A DNA stretch of 64,000 nucleotides from an uncultured Prevotellaceae bacterium (GTDB lineage Bacteria; Bacteroidota; Bacteroidia; Bacteroidales; Muribaculaceae). Under the pieces are notes generated by a model that searched no databases, was not told where the DNA came from, and saw nothing but the letters and a program-made list of their open reading frames with translations. The DNA lies in assembly GCA_947254205.1 (NCBI GenBank), contig CAMYCE010000001.1, forward strand, positions 78,925 through 142,924. Reading direction: 5' to 3'. The first letter of the stretch is position 1; the number at the start of each line of letters is the position of its first letter. Of this stretch, positions 56,601 to 64,000 are shown one piece after another. The translations under genes were made by a program, and so were the position numbers.

Positions 56601-56612
56601 AGCAGACCCTAT
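56593..56612. repeat. End fragment of the 240-bp element (AGCAGACCCTAT)
   Basis: ATAAATGAGCAGACCCTATT matches the right end of the elements at 57919 and 63569. It sits at the broken 5' end of the WYL remnant and marks an insertion or rearrangement boundary. Confidence 0.7.
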
Positions 56613-56683
56613 TTATTTTGCTGGAATATTTTTCAATGTTCAGCAAAAAAATTTTTTTTCCCATGGATTTTAGAAAAAATAGC

Positions 56684-56691
56684 TACATTTG
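56684..56691 (+). promoter_or_regulatory. -7 box for the isolated T9SS-type protein gene
   Basis: TACATTTG matches TAnnTTTG, about 50 bases before the ATG at 56742. The -33 region is AT-rich with no clear TTTG. Confidence 0.5.
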
Positions 56692-56741
56692 CGGACTATT
56701 TGGATAATTATTATCAATTAACAACAACATTTTTTTTATTT

Positions 56742-57773
56742 ATGAACACAAAATTACAATTATTTTGCGCAATCATTCTATGTTTTACAATTGGACGGAA
56801 TACCGCATTTTCAGCCGATAACGGCATGAGCATTCGGCAAACAACAAACAGGGAGGTAAAGTCTAATCCTGCAAACATCGCCTACGATGAGGTGGCGACT
56901 CGCTCAACACTGAGCGCTAATGAAATAACACAAGTAGAATTATCGATAGTGAAATCATTGCTGGATAATAAAGGTTTAGGTTTCCCAAAGCCAAATGCCA
57001 AAAGTCGTATTAACTTAAAAAGAATCTACGATGCTCCAAAAAAGTACACAAAAGAAGACCTACAAAAAGCCAGGCAAGAATATATAGATGATACTGATGT
57101 AGAAAAGCCAGAGCATGGCAAACGCTACACCATTAAATTCTATGGCTACGACCAACACGCATTTTTGCTCGATTATTCGAACGGTAAGGTGTCTACACGC
57201 GAATTTAAATCAGGACAAGTACCCAATGAGTCGGCATGCTTCACGGCGCATGTCTTTGAGAATGGAAAAGTGGCTTTCCAAACGGTTGATAAAAAGTGGT
57301 TGGGTTATCCTATACAAATGCCTGCTCCCGATTGGCTTAAAGATTTTGCTCCTAATGGTGTAACAAACAAATTGGATGAGGCAACCAACGGACTTGAATT
57401 ACAAAAGGCTGGTAAAAGAAACCATGTAAAATCTGAGAATTTTCTTAATCTTTTCGGTAAGTTCTATATTAAATCTAAAAGAGGAACTCGCGTCAACAAC
57501 AACGAAGAGGTTCAGGGAATTTGGGTGTTAAAAACATCAGATAATACCTTTGACGGTGCAAGCGATCCTTACTATAACGAAACCTTTTCGTCTGTAATAC
57601 TTATTGAGCAAGTGAAGGGAACCGCAGGCATACAGCAGATAGATACCGCTGCAAAACGCACAAGCGAGAATAAAATCTACACGCTGTCAGGACAACGTAT
57701 CTTTGTTGAAAAACTCTCTGAGTTGCAACGAGGCATTTACATTGTAAACGGTAAAAAGCTATTGGTGCAATAG
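56742..57773 (+). CDS. Secreted protein of unknown function with T9SS-type C-terminal tail, AT-rich
   Basis: The 343-residue product (ATG 56742, start of signal peptide LQLFCAIILCFTIGRNTAFS) has an uncharacterised charged region of about 250 residues (KRIYDAPKKYTKEDLQKARQEY, KRYTIKFYGYDQHAFLLDYSNGK) and a C-terminal tail ending RGIYIVNGKKLLVQ, the usual sorting-domain ending. No family is recognised. Codons are visibly AT-richer than in the operon on its left. It is an isolated gene between a repeat-element fragment (56593) and a complete element (57919), so it may have been acquired. Confidence 0.7.
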   Translation: MNTKLQLFCAIILCFTIGRNTAFSADNGMSIRQTTNREVKSNPANIAYDEVATRSTLSANEITQVELSIVKSLLDNKGLGFPKPNAKSRINLKRIYDAPKKYTKEDLQKARQEYIDDTDVEKPEHGKRYTIKFYGYDQHAFLLDYSNGKVSTREFKSGQVPNESACFTAHVFENGKVAFQTVDKKWLGYPIQMPAPDWLKDFAPNGVTNKLDEATNGLELQKAGKRNHVKSENFLNLFGKFYIKSKRGTRVNNNEEVQGIWVLKTSDNTFDGASDPYYNETFSSVILIEQVKGTAGIQQIDTAAKRTSENKIYTLSGQRIFVEKLSELQRGIYIVNGKKLLVQ

Positions 57774-57786
57774 TTTTTAGATTTCT

Positions 57787-57836
57787 CCTCAAATAGTGTT
57801 CATCGGCTTTGCTAAGTTTTATGACACTATTTGAGG
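57787..57836 (+). terminator. Hairpin terminator after the isolated T9SS-type gene
   Basis: A 13-bp stem CCTCAAATAGTGT / ACACTATTTGAGG with a 24-base loop, followed by CAGATTTTTTTC, 14 bases after the stop. Confidence 0.85.
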
Positions 57837-57918
57837 CAGATTTTTTTCTCGTTGCCACCCTTTTAACCTTCTGCCTTATTTTTTGTGCAGGGTTTTTGCT
57901 TTGAATTTATATGTTATA

Positions 57919-58160
57919 TAGGGTCTGCTAAACAACTTTAACTATCTTATAATCAATTATTTGCGTTGTATAAAATTTGGTCGATTTGCCCAAAATGACT
58001 ACCTTTAGATGCTAAACCCAAATCGGTCATTAGGTCGCAATAAGAAAATATCTTAGGCTTTTCCTTGCCTTTGTCATTTATTTTGGTTCTTTTTGACAGC
58101 ATGGAGGCTGTATTACCCACACCACAAGGTTGCGTGAAAGAAATAAATGAGCAGACCCTA
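57919..58160. mobile_element. Non-coding repeat element of about 240 bp (left copy)
   Basis: Ends are the inverted repeat TAGGGTCTGCT / AGCAGACCCTA. The interior starts with about 90 bp of AT-rich sequence, then CAAATCGGTCATTAGG followed by the right half of the MITE-like element in reversed orientation (to TTTTTGAC at about 58098), then a 60-bp unique segment ending GAAAGAAATAAATGAGC. Another copy in the same orientation is at 63569. There is no transposase gene. The mosaic suggests that the smaller repeat was inserted into or recombined with a larger mobile element. Confidence 0.75.
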
Positions 58161-58229
58161 TTAAAAAGATGTAAATACGAAATTAAAAAATCCCCATTTT
58201 TGGGTATTGCGAGAACAAGCTATCAGTGG

Positions 58230-58237
58230 TAACTTTG
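58230..58237 (+). promoter_or_regulatory. -7 box for a short transcript ahead of the TetR gene
   Basis: TAACTTTG matches TAnnTTTG. The next element is a terminator 70 bases downstream, so the primary transcript could be about 100 nt. Confidence 0.5.
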
Positions 58238-58305
58238 CAAAAAATAAACGTGTATTGAAAATGAGTTTTAGTAGGCGAAAACATATAAGTAAATCTCTAC
58301 ATATG

Positions 58306-58344
58306 AAAGTAGGGCTTCTCGAAAAGGGAAGCCCTACTTTTTTT
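58306..58344 (+). terminator. Strong terminator/attenuator upstream of the TetR gene
   Basis: Stem AAAGTAGGGCTTC / GAAGCCCTACTTT with T7 tail. It lies about 108 bases before the TetR start, so it may be an attenuator, or end a small RNA started at 58230. A short ORF starting at 58261 (MSFSRRKHISKSLHMKVG) runs through it. Confidence 0.7.
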
Positions 58345-58451
58345 ATGAATATTCCCGAACGAAATTCGTTTTTGAATCAACGTCAATTTAGCATTCCCTC
58401 AGTTGACGACACAATCAAAATTCTGTGTACTATCCTATTATAAAATTCCAT

Positions 58452-59072
58452 ATGCAGACACAAAAAACAAATATTCGTGAGACAATCCTCTTAATTGCAC
58501 GTAGAGAATTTATTAATAGAGGTTTTAAGAAGACTTCTATTAAGAGAATCGCGTCTTTGTCAGAAGTGGCTGTTGGGAATATATATAACTACTTTAAGAA
58601 TAAAGATGAGATTTTTTGCGAGGTGCTTGCTCCTTTAATCAGGTCGTTAGAAAAATACCTGATTGCAAATTCTGCCAGTACTTACCAAACTACAGATGTT
58701 TTTTACACCGAAGAAAGTAAAAATCTGATGAAAAATCAGATTTTGAGTATCATAACTCCTTATAGGGCAGAGCTCAAACTTTTATTTTTTGAATCTTCTG
58801 GAACACGATTAGAAAAGTATTTTGATCACTTTTCTGATAGATTTGCTTTAGAGGGGATGGAGTACTTGGAAAAGATGAAAGATAAATATCCTGAAATAGA
58901 AACTAAGATTTCACTCTCTTTCACTCGGATTGCTTGTTCGACTTGGTTTTCTGTATTAAAGGAGATTGTTAGCCAAGATGAGCTTAATAAAGAAGAAATT
59001 ACAAATATAATTTCCACATATGTTGAGTTTACAACAGCGGGATGGAAGAAGATACTAAATATTAAGCTTTAA
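58452..59072 (+). CDS. TetR/AcrR-family transcriptional regulator
   Basis: The 206-residue product (ATG 58452, MQTQKTNIRETILLIARREFINRGF) has a TetR N-terminal DNA-binding domain with GFKKTSIKRIASLSEVAVGNIYNYFKNKDEIFCEVL (TetR signature) and a helical C-terminal ligand domain of about 140 residues with no name assigned. It lies 32 bases upstream of the truncated MMPL gene on the same strand, suggesting it once controlled that exporter. Codon use is visibly AT-richer than in the operons to the left. Confidence 0.9.
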   Translation: MQTQKTNIRETILLIARREFINRGFKKTSIKRIASLSEVAVGNIYNYFKNKDEIFCEVLAPLIRSLEKYLIANSASTYQTTDVFYTEESKNLMKNQILSIITPYRAELKLLFFESSGTRLEKYFDHFSDRFALEGMEYLEKMKDKYPEIETKISLSFTRIACSTWFSVLKEIVSQDELNKEEITNIISTYVEFTTAGWKKILNIKL

Positions 59073-59104
59073 ATTGAAATAAAATAACGAAAACATTAGT
59101 CAGT

Positions 59105-59851
59105 ATGAAAATAGAAAACATCAACAGCATTTTTGAAAGAGTTATAAGTTGGGTACTCAAGAAGAGACTTTTTATTACCATTTTATTTATTGGAATGATA
59201 GGTCTATCTGTCATAGGTCCATACGCTAAGAGATTCTTGGATTTATGTAATACGGAATTGGGTAGTATGTACTCCTATGATTTAATGATAACATTACCGG
59301 AAGAAGGTGATGCCAAACTACCAGATAACTTAAAGAAGTTGGAGCAACTAAGTAACGTGTCAGAAACATATGCTTTGACCAAGCGTCACAATTCAATTTT
59401 GGATATAATCAAAGATATGAACTGTACATTGAATGAGAATAATCCGGCATTCTATAAGATACCCGACGACACCAATATGATAGCTCAATTATTGTTACTC
59501 TATGAGAATGCAGGAGGAACGGAATCAGAGTATTGGCTGGATTATGATTATAAAAGATTGAGACTACAGATAGAAATACAGTCATACAACTCGAATGAAG
59601 CAGAAAGGGAAATGAGAGACATTCAGGCAGAGGCTCAAAAACTATTTCCTAAAGCACATGTATCTACGGTTGGAAATCTCCCCCAATTTACCATGATGCA
59701 ACAGTATGAGGAAAGAGGGCAAATGTTGTCTGTTCTTTTATCTGTATTGATAATCGGTATCATTCTGCTTATTGTCTTTAGAAGCTGGAAAGTAGGGCTT
59801 GTCGGTATGATTCCCAATATCGCTCCGGCTCTTATTGTCGGAGAAAACTAA
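59105..59851 (+). pseudogene. Truncated MMPL/RND-family exporter gene
   Basis: The 248-residue ORF opens with FERVISWVLKKRLFITILFIGMIGLSVIG, the first helix of an MMPL exporter, then continues directly with SYDLMITLPEEGDAKLPDNLKKLEQL, which in a full exporter of about 800 residues belongs to the second periplasmic loop. It then has IPDDTNMIAQLLLLYENAGGTE and VLLSVLIIGIILLIVFRSWKVGLVGMIPNIAPALIVG and stops at GEN, before the remaining transmembrane helices. So the middle (first half plus helices) and the C-terminus are missing. It lies 12 bases upstream of a TonB receptor gene. Likely non-functional. Confidence 0.75.
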
Positions 59852-59863
59852 AGTAATAGAATA

Positions 59864-62206
59864 ATGAAACAGAAAGTAATCTATCTTTTCTTATCGCTGA
59901 TGCTCATGAGTATCAGCGCATTTGCCCAATCTCCCCGAGGACAGATAGTCGGCTCAGTCATAGATGATGCAGGGGAAGCATTGTACGGAGCTACAGTCTT
60001 TGTGGAAGAACTAAAAACAGGTGATGTAACAGACAGCAAAGGACAGTTCGTTATTCGGAATCTCCCTTTTTCCACTTATACCCTAACAGTACAATTTATA
60101 GGTTATCAACCGCTAAAAAGAAAAATAACAGTTAGCAAAGAGAGGCAGAAAATTGAGATTCGCTTAAAGGCTGATAATCTAATGTTGGGAGAGGTTGTCG
60201 TAATGGGAAAAAGCGAAGCACGTAAAATACGCGAACAAGCGATGCCTGTTTCTGTGATTAGTATGAATCAGCTACAAGGAACGGTTAGTGATGTGCAGAG
60301 TATTTTGGCAAAGACCGTGGGAGTTACTGTTCGGGCAACTGGTGGCACAGGAAGTTCCTCTCGTATCTCTTTACGAGGTCTGGAGGGAAAAAGGATTGGC
60401 TTTTTCGTGGATGAAACCCCTTTGAATGATCAATCAGACTACATCGACTTGAATGATATACCCATTGATATGATTGATCGCATTGAGATTTTCAAGGGCG
60501 TTGTTCCTGCAAAATTTGGAGGTTCTTCTATGGGAGGAGCGATAAATGTCGTCATTAAAGAATATCCGGACAGGTATGCTGATATGAGTTTTTCACGAGA
60601 GTCTTTTAATGTGAATAAGGCTCAAGCCGTAGTTAAGCGAAACATAAAAGAGTCTGGAGTCGTTTTGGGCATCGGTGGAACTTATACTTACGCAGACAAT
60701 AGTTACACGATGGAATCGCCTTATGTAAAAGGGCTGAAAATCAAACGCAAACATGATAACTTCAGAAAGTTAGTTTTGGGAGGAAGCGTAAAAGCAAAAA
60801 AATGGTGGTTTAATGAGTTGGAACTTGAACCGGTATTTATTGATACCTATCACGAAGTGCAAGGAATCAAAACAGATATTCGTAAAGCTCATACCCACTC
60901 TCGTCTTTACATGTTAGGGAATAAGTTAAAAAAAACGGATTTTCTTTTTAACGGATTGGATTTGGATATGAACACGGCTATTGCTTATACCCAATATGGT
61001 CTTGTTGATACTGCCAAAGTCTTTTATGATTGGCAGGGAAATCAGTATCCAACTCCTTGCATCTATGGAGGGGAATTGGGTACTCGATATGCTTCCAATT
61101 CTGATAATCAGAAGATAACATTTAGTAATAAATTGAACTTACAATATCTCATCAACAAGCAGCACACAATTAATTTTAATTCTGTTTTCACGCTTGCCAA
61201 TGGTTATCCTGCAGATTCTGTTAAAATGAAAAGCTTGGGTAAAAAAACAGATTTTGACTCTCGCATGCGCAGTTGGATTGTAGGACTAAGCTATGATTTT
61301 CACACAGCCAATGATCGTTTCCTAAATTCATTGACGGGACGTTACTACAATTATTCCATGAATACGATGTTCCAAAATATTTATGCGAACATTCCTCCTG
61401 AAAAGATTCATCTGACAAAAAACAGTGTAGGCTTCAGTGATGCTATGCGTTTTAGATTTACGCCTTCATTTATGGGAAAACTTTCCGGAGGTTATGATGT
61501 GCGCATTCCTTCTGAAAACGAGCTATTGGGAGATGGATATATGATAACCCCTTCGGAGCATCTTTTGCCTGAGCGTAATTTGAGCATCAATGCAGGATTG
61601 CTCTATGATCTCACAAGTATTCATTCTAGCAACTGTCAAATCGAACTTAGTGGTTATTATATGTACTTGCAAGATATGATACGATTTGTGAAAGGTATGC
61701 TGGGAGCACAGTATCAAAATTTTGGAGAAATGAGAACCCTTGGTATTGAATTAGAAGCCAAAGCAGACATATTCCCATTTCTCTATGGCTATGGTAATAT
61801 TACATATCAAGATTTGCGCGATGTCCGGGACTACGAAGAAGACACTAACCTTCCTAATGCCACGAAAGGTAAGAGAATGCCCAATATCCCCTATCTAATG
61901 GCTAATGCCGGATTGGAATTTCATAAAGAAAATCTTTTTGGAGGTAAGGGACAGAATACCCGCTTGTTTGTAGATATGGCTTTTGTGGAAGAGTATCTAT
62001 ATGATTTTGAGGTCTCTGAAAATATCAAAAGACGCATTCCCCGAAGTACGACATTTGATATAGGCTTCGAACATAGTTTTATGAATCAACGCCTTTTTAT
62101 TTCAGGGAAGATTAAGAATTTGACAAATGCCTCTGTGCTATCAGAGTTTAACCGTCCCTTGCCGGGTAGAAGTTTCGGAATTAAATTACGATACATACTA
62201 AGATAA
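59864..62206 (+). CDS. TonB-dependent receptor, possibly siderophore-type (XusA-like)
   Basis: The 780-residue product has a signal peptide (YLFLSLMLMSISAFAQ), a CarboxypepD-regulatory-like domain (GQIVGSVIDDAGEALYGATVFVEE, about 25-105), a TonB-box region (LGEVVVMGKSEARKI) and plug (VGVTVRATGGTGSSSRISLRGL, IEIFKGVVPAKFGGSSMGGAINVV), and a barrel ending FGIKLRYILR. It is followed by a DUF4374 lipoprotein, a pairing known for XusA and XusB in Bacteroides thetaiotaomicron, where they take up foreign siderophores. The XusC-type PepSY protein is not in the window. Assignment of the ligand is inference. Confidence 0.85.
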   Translation: MKQKVIYLFLSLMLMSISAFAQSPRGQIVGSVIDDAGEALYGATVFVEELKTGDVTDSKGQFVIRNLPFSTYTLTVQFIGYQPLKRKITVSKERQKIEIRLKADNLMLGEVVVMGKSEARKIREQAMPVSVISMNQLQGTVSDVQSILAKTVGVTVRATGGTGSSSRISLRGLEGKRIGFFVDETPLNDQSDYIDLNDIPIDMIDRIEIFKGVVPAKFGGSSMGGAINVVIKEYPDRYADMSFSRESFNVNKAQAVVKRNIKESGVVLGIGGTYTYADNSYTMESPYVKGLKIKRKHDNFRKLVLGGSVKAKKWWFNELELEPVFIDTYHEVQGIKTDIRKAHTHSRLYMLGNKLKKTDFLFNGLDLDMNTAIAYTQYGLVDTAKVFYDWQGNQYPTPCIYGGELGTRYASNSDNQKITFSNKLNLQYLINKQHTINFNSVFTLANGYPADSVKMKSLGKKTDFDSRMRSWIVGLSYDFHTANDRFLNSLTGRYYNYSMNTMFQNIYANIPPEKIHLTKNSVGFSDAMRFRFTPSFMGKLSGGYDVRIPSENELLGDGYMITPSEHLLPERNLSINAGLLYDLTSIHSSNCQIELSGYYMYLQDMIRFVKGMLGAQYQNFGEMRTLGIELEAKADIFPFLYGYGNITYQDLRDVRDYEEDTNLPNATKGKRMPNIPYLMANAGLEFHKENLFGGKGQNTRLFVDMAFVEEYLYDFEVSENIKRRIPRSTTFDIGFEHSFMNQRLFISGKIKNLTNASVLSEFNRPLPGRSFGIKLRYILR

Positions 62207-62238
62207 CAAATCATACAATCATCAAATTTTCAAATAAT

Positions 62239-63459
62239 ATGAACATGAGTAAAATCAAATTCTGGCTAATCGCAGCCATCAGTGTAACGATGTTGATGAC
62301 ATCTTGTGACAAAAATCATGAGGAACCCCAAAACACTCTATTGGGAGGTGAAGGGCGTATTCTCGTACAGACGACCGTCAAAAATCCTAACGGAGAAAGT
62401 GGAGCATCCTATATGCAACAGATACCTGAACTCTCCGGTAATTTGGACATCAGTAAAGCTATTCAAACGGGCTTTTACAATTCCATCTCTATTGTAGAGA
62501 ATGAGATTTTTGTCATGGCAGAGTATGGAGGACAAGGTTCTCAATCCATATCGAAATACACTCGCACCCCAAAGGGGATGGAGAAAGTGGGCGAGTTACA
62601 TGGAATACCTGAATCTTGGCCAATCAATCTGACATCTGTTAATTCGCAAAAAGCTTATGTACCCCTTTATTCTTTAGGAAGAGTGTTGGTAATTAACCCC
62701 CAAACAATGACTCAAATTGGAGAAATTGATTTGAAAGAGTATGCACATGGTGATGCCTCTTCTGAACCAGCATCTGGTATCATACGAGATGGCTACTACT
62801 ATCTCCCATTAAATCAGATTGGAGCAGATTGGCTTCCTTATGAAAATCATAGACAATCAGATGTTGTGATAATTGACACTCAAACAGATAAAGTTGTTAA
62901 GGTTATTTCTGAAGCAAAAAGTGGATTATGCTTCCCTACACGTCCTATGGCACAAGGAATGATATTTGCCAATGAACAAAAAGATATTTATATTGCTTGT
63001 TGTGGTCTTTTCGGATTCAATCCGAACTATCTTAAAAATGGATTTATCTGCATACCTGCAGGAAAACAAGAGTTTGATACAGCAAGGTCATGGGACATCA
63101 GTAACACTACCATTCAGGGAACAAATTACAAGCCGGCATCTGTGTATAATACCTTGTACTTGGGAAATGGAAAACTTGCTGCATACGTCAATATTATAGA
63201 GCTAAGTGGTGATAATCCTTATACCGCTCGTAACAATATGGCGGTGGTTATCGACCTAAATGCGAAAACAATTAAAAGAATCGAAGGAATACCGGAAACG
63301 GATGGATTTAGCGCCTCCATAGAGAAGCATAATGGAGAAGTCTATTTCTCTGTTTATGGAGTTGCTAAGTCAGGGGTCTTTGCTTATAATCCTGCTACAG
63401 AAAATGTAAGACAAGTAATGACGTCAAAAAATGGCATCACATTCATACATTTCTTTTAA
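62239..63459 (+). CDS. DUF4374 lipoprotein (XusB-like)
   Basis: The 406-residue product has a lipoprotein signal (LIAAISVTMLMTSCDKN; Cys at TSCD) and a DUF4374-type domain with beta-propeller-like repeats (ISKYTRTPKGMEKVGELHG, RVLVINPQTMTQIGEIDL, VVIIDTQTDKVVKVISE, AVVIDLNAKTIKRIEGIP). DUF4374 is the domain of the enterobactin-binding XusB lipoprotein of Bacteroides. It lies 32 bases downstream of the TonB receptor and they are probably co-transcribed. Start is 62239, with an alternative ATG two codons later. Confidence 0.83.
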   Translation: MNMSKIKFWLIAAISVTMLMTSCDKNHEEPQNTLLGGEGRILVQTTVKNPNGESGASYMQQIPELSGNLDISKAIQTGFYNSISIVENEIFVMAEYGGQGSQSISKYTRTPKGMEKVGELHGIPESWPINLTSVNSQKAYVPLYSLGRVLVINPQTMTQIGEIDLKEYAHGDASSEPASGIIRDGYYYLPLNQIGADWLPYENHRQSDVVIIDTQTDKVVKVISEAKSGLCFPTRPMAQGMIFANEQKDIYIACCGLFGFNPNYLKNGFICIPAGKQEFDTARSWDISNTTIQGTNYKPASVYNTLYLGNGKLAAYVNIIELSGDNPYTARNNMAVVIDLNAKTIKRIEGIPETDGFSASIEKHNGEVYFSVYGVAKSGVFAYNPATENVRQVMTSKNGITFIHFF

Positions 63460-63510
63460 TATCGTTTCTATATCCCTTTTGAAACATTGCACATAGCCGA
63501 TACAGTAATA

Positions 63511-63536
63511 TGGGGCAATCTTAAGGGTTGCCCCAT
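63511..63536 (+). terminator. Hairpin terminator after the DUF4374 gene
   Basis: TGGGGCAA ... TTGCCCCA stem (with an added TC/GG extension) followed by TTTATG, 51 bases after the stop. Confidence 0.7.
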
Positions 63537-63568
63537 TTATGTATGAATGCCAAGAAAGCTTTTATTTA

Positions 63569-63806
63569 GGGTCTGCTAAATAATTTTAACTATCTGATAA
63601 TCAATTATTTGCGTTGTGTAAAATTTGGTCGATTTGCCCAAAATGACTACCTTTGGATGCTAAACCCAAATCGGTCATTAGGTCGCAATAAGAAAATATC
63701 TTAGGCTTTTCCTTGCCTTTGTCATTTATTTTGGTTCTTTTTGACAGCATGGAGGCTGTATTACCCACACCACAAGGTTGCATGAAAGAAATAAATGAGC
63801 AGACTC
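63569..63806. mobile_element. Non-coding repeat element of about 240 bp (right copy)
   Basis: Starts GGGTCTGCTAAATAATT and ends GAAATAAATGAGCAGACTC, nearly the same as the copy at 57919 throughout, in the same orientation. TATTTA is present on both sides (63563-63568 and 63807-63812), which fits a 6-bp target duplication. Copy 57919 has no such duplication. Confidence 0.75.
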
Positions 63807-63907
63807 TATTTAGACACAAGAAAACAAGGACATAAGCAAGGTAGTCCCACAGCCTCCAACAAGCGATTAAACTCCTGAAAAATCTGCATAATCCGCAAAA
63901 GGCCATT

Positions 63908-64000
63908 TACCCCCAATCGGTCATTAGGTCGCAATAAGAAAATATTTTAGGCTTTTCCTTGCCTTTGTCATTTATTTTGGTTCTTTTTGACTGCTTTTTC
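63908..64000. repeat. MITE-like element, copy cut by the window end
   Basis: CCAATCGGTCATTAGGTCGC followed by the reversed-orientation sequence of copies A and B, continuing to GACTGCTTTTTC at the window edge. Up to that point it matches the reverse complement of copy B closely. Confidence 0.8.

Noticed and set aside
63601..63906. 101-codon minus-strand frame crossing the right 240-bp element
   Set aside because: Most of it lies in non-coding repeat sequence. Its tail (QIDQILHNANN) might be the relic of a transposase C-terminus but no motif supports this.

Overview
The window is chromosomal DNA of a member of the Bacteroidales (phylum Bacteroidota), most likely a gut Muribaculaceae- or Prevotella-like bacterium; the sequence alone does not settle the family. 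The evidence is the gene content (gldE next to a phosphopantetheinyl transferase, two PorU-type C25 sortases of the type IX secretion system, many secreted proteins ending in T9SS-type C-terminal domains, TonB receptors with surface lipoproteins, BspA-like leucine-rich-repeat proteins) and Bacteroidetes-type -7 boxes (TAnnTTTG) without clear Shine-Dalgarno sites. No rRNA, tRNA or CRISPR array was recognised.

Layout. 0-6 kb: two secreted proteins of unknown function, a DUF3108 protein, a C69 dipeptidase, then gldE and an Sfp-type transferase. 6.4-11.1 kb: a minus-strand cluster of a small Cys/His-rich secreted protein, a ZnuD-like TonB receptor and two lipoproteins, probably for metal uptake. 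11.4-16.5 kb: an export operon (TolC, HlyD, two ABC-2 permeases) with no ATPase gene. 17-18.2 kb: a secreted pair. 18.4-25.4 kb: housekeeping genes (phosphohexomutase, GH25 lysozyme, yidC, pyrG). 25.6-39 kb: a secretion-related block with a 1503-residue multidomain cargo protein, a first PorU, rex, a FAH-fold protein lacking its metal ligands, and a second PorU. 39-47 kb: rplU-rpmA, two BspA-like proteins with dockerin-like modules, trmB, mrp and an M48 lipoprotein protease. 47-56 kb: a six-gene minus-strand operon (TonB receptor, DUF4876 lipoprotein, DUF6850 protein, three secreted proteins sharing almost the same C-terminal tail). 56-64 kb: a visibly AT-richer, rearranged area with a WYL-regulator remnant, an isolated T9SS-type protein and a 5.4-kb segment (TetR, truncated MMPL exporter, TonB receptor, DUF4374 lipoprotein) bounded by two direct copies of a ~240-bp element.

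Themes. Much of the window serves the cell surface: PorU sortases process cargo that carries the C-terminal domains seen on at least eight products here, and three separate TonB/lipoprotein loci suggest competition for metals or siderophores. A family of short elements with inverted-repeat ends (CAAATCGGTCATTAGG) is scattered through intergenic regions and appears inside the larger elements bounding the right-hand island. The features most worth follow-up are the TonB-DUF4876-DUF6850-cargo operon, the paired PorU genes with the altered FAH-like protein, and the island with its bounding repeats.
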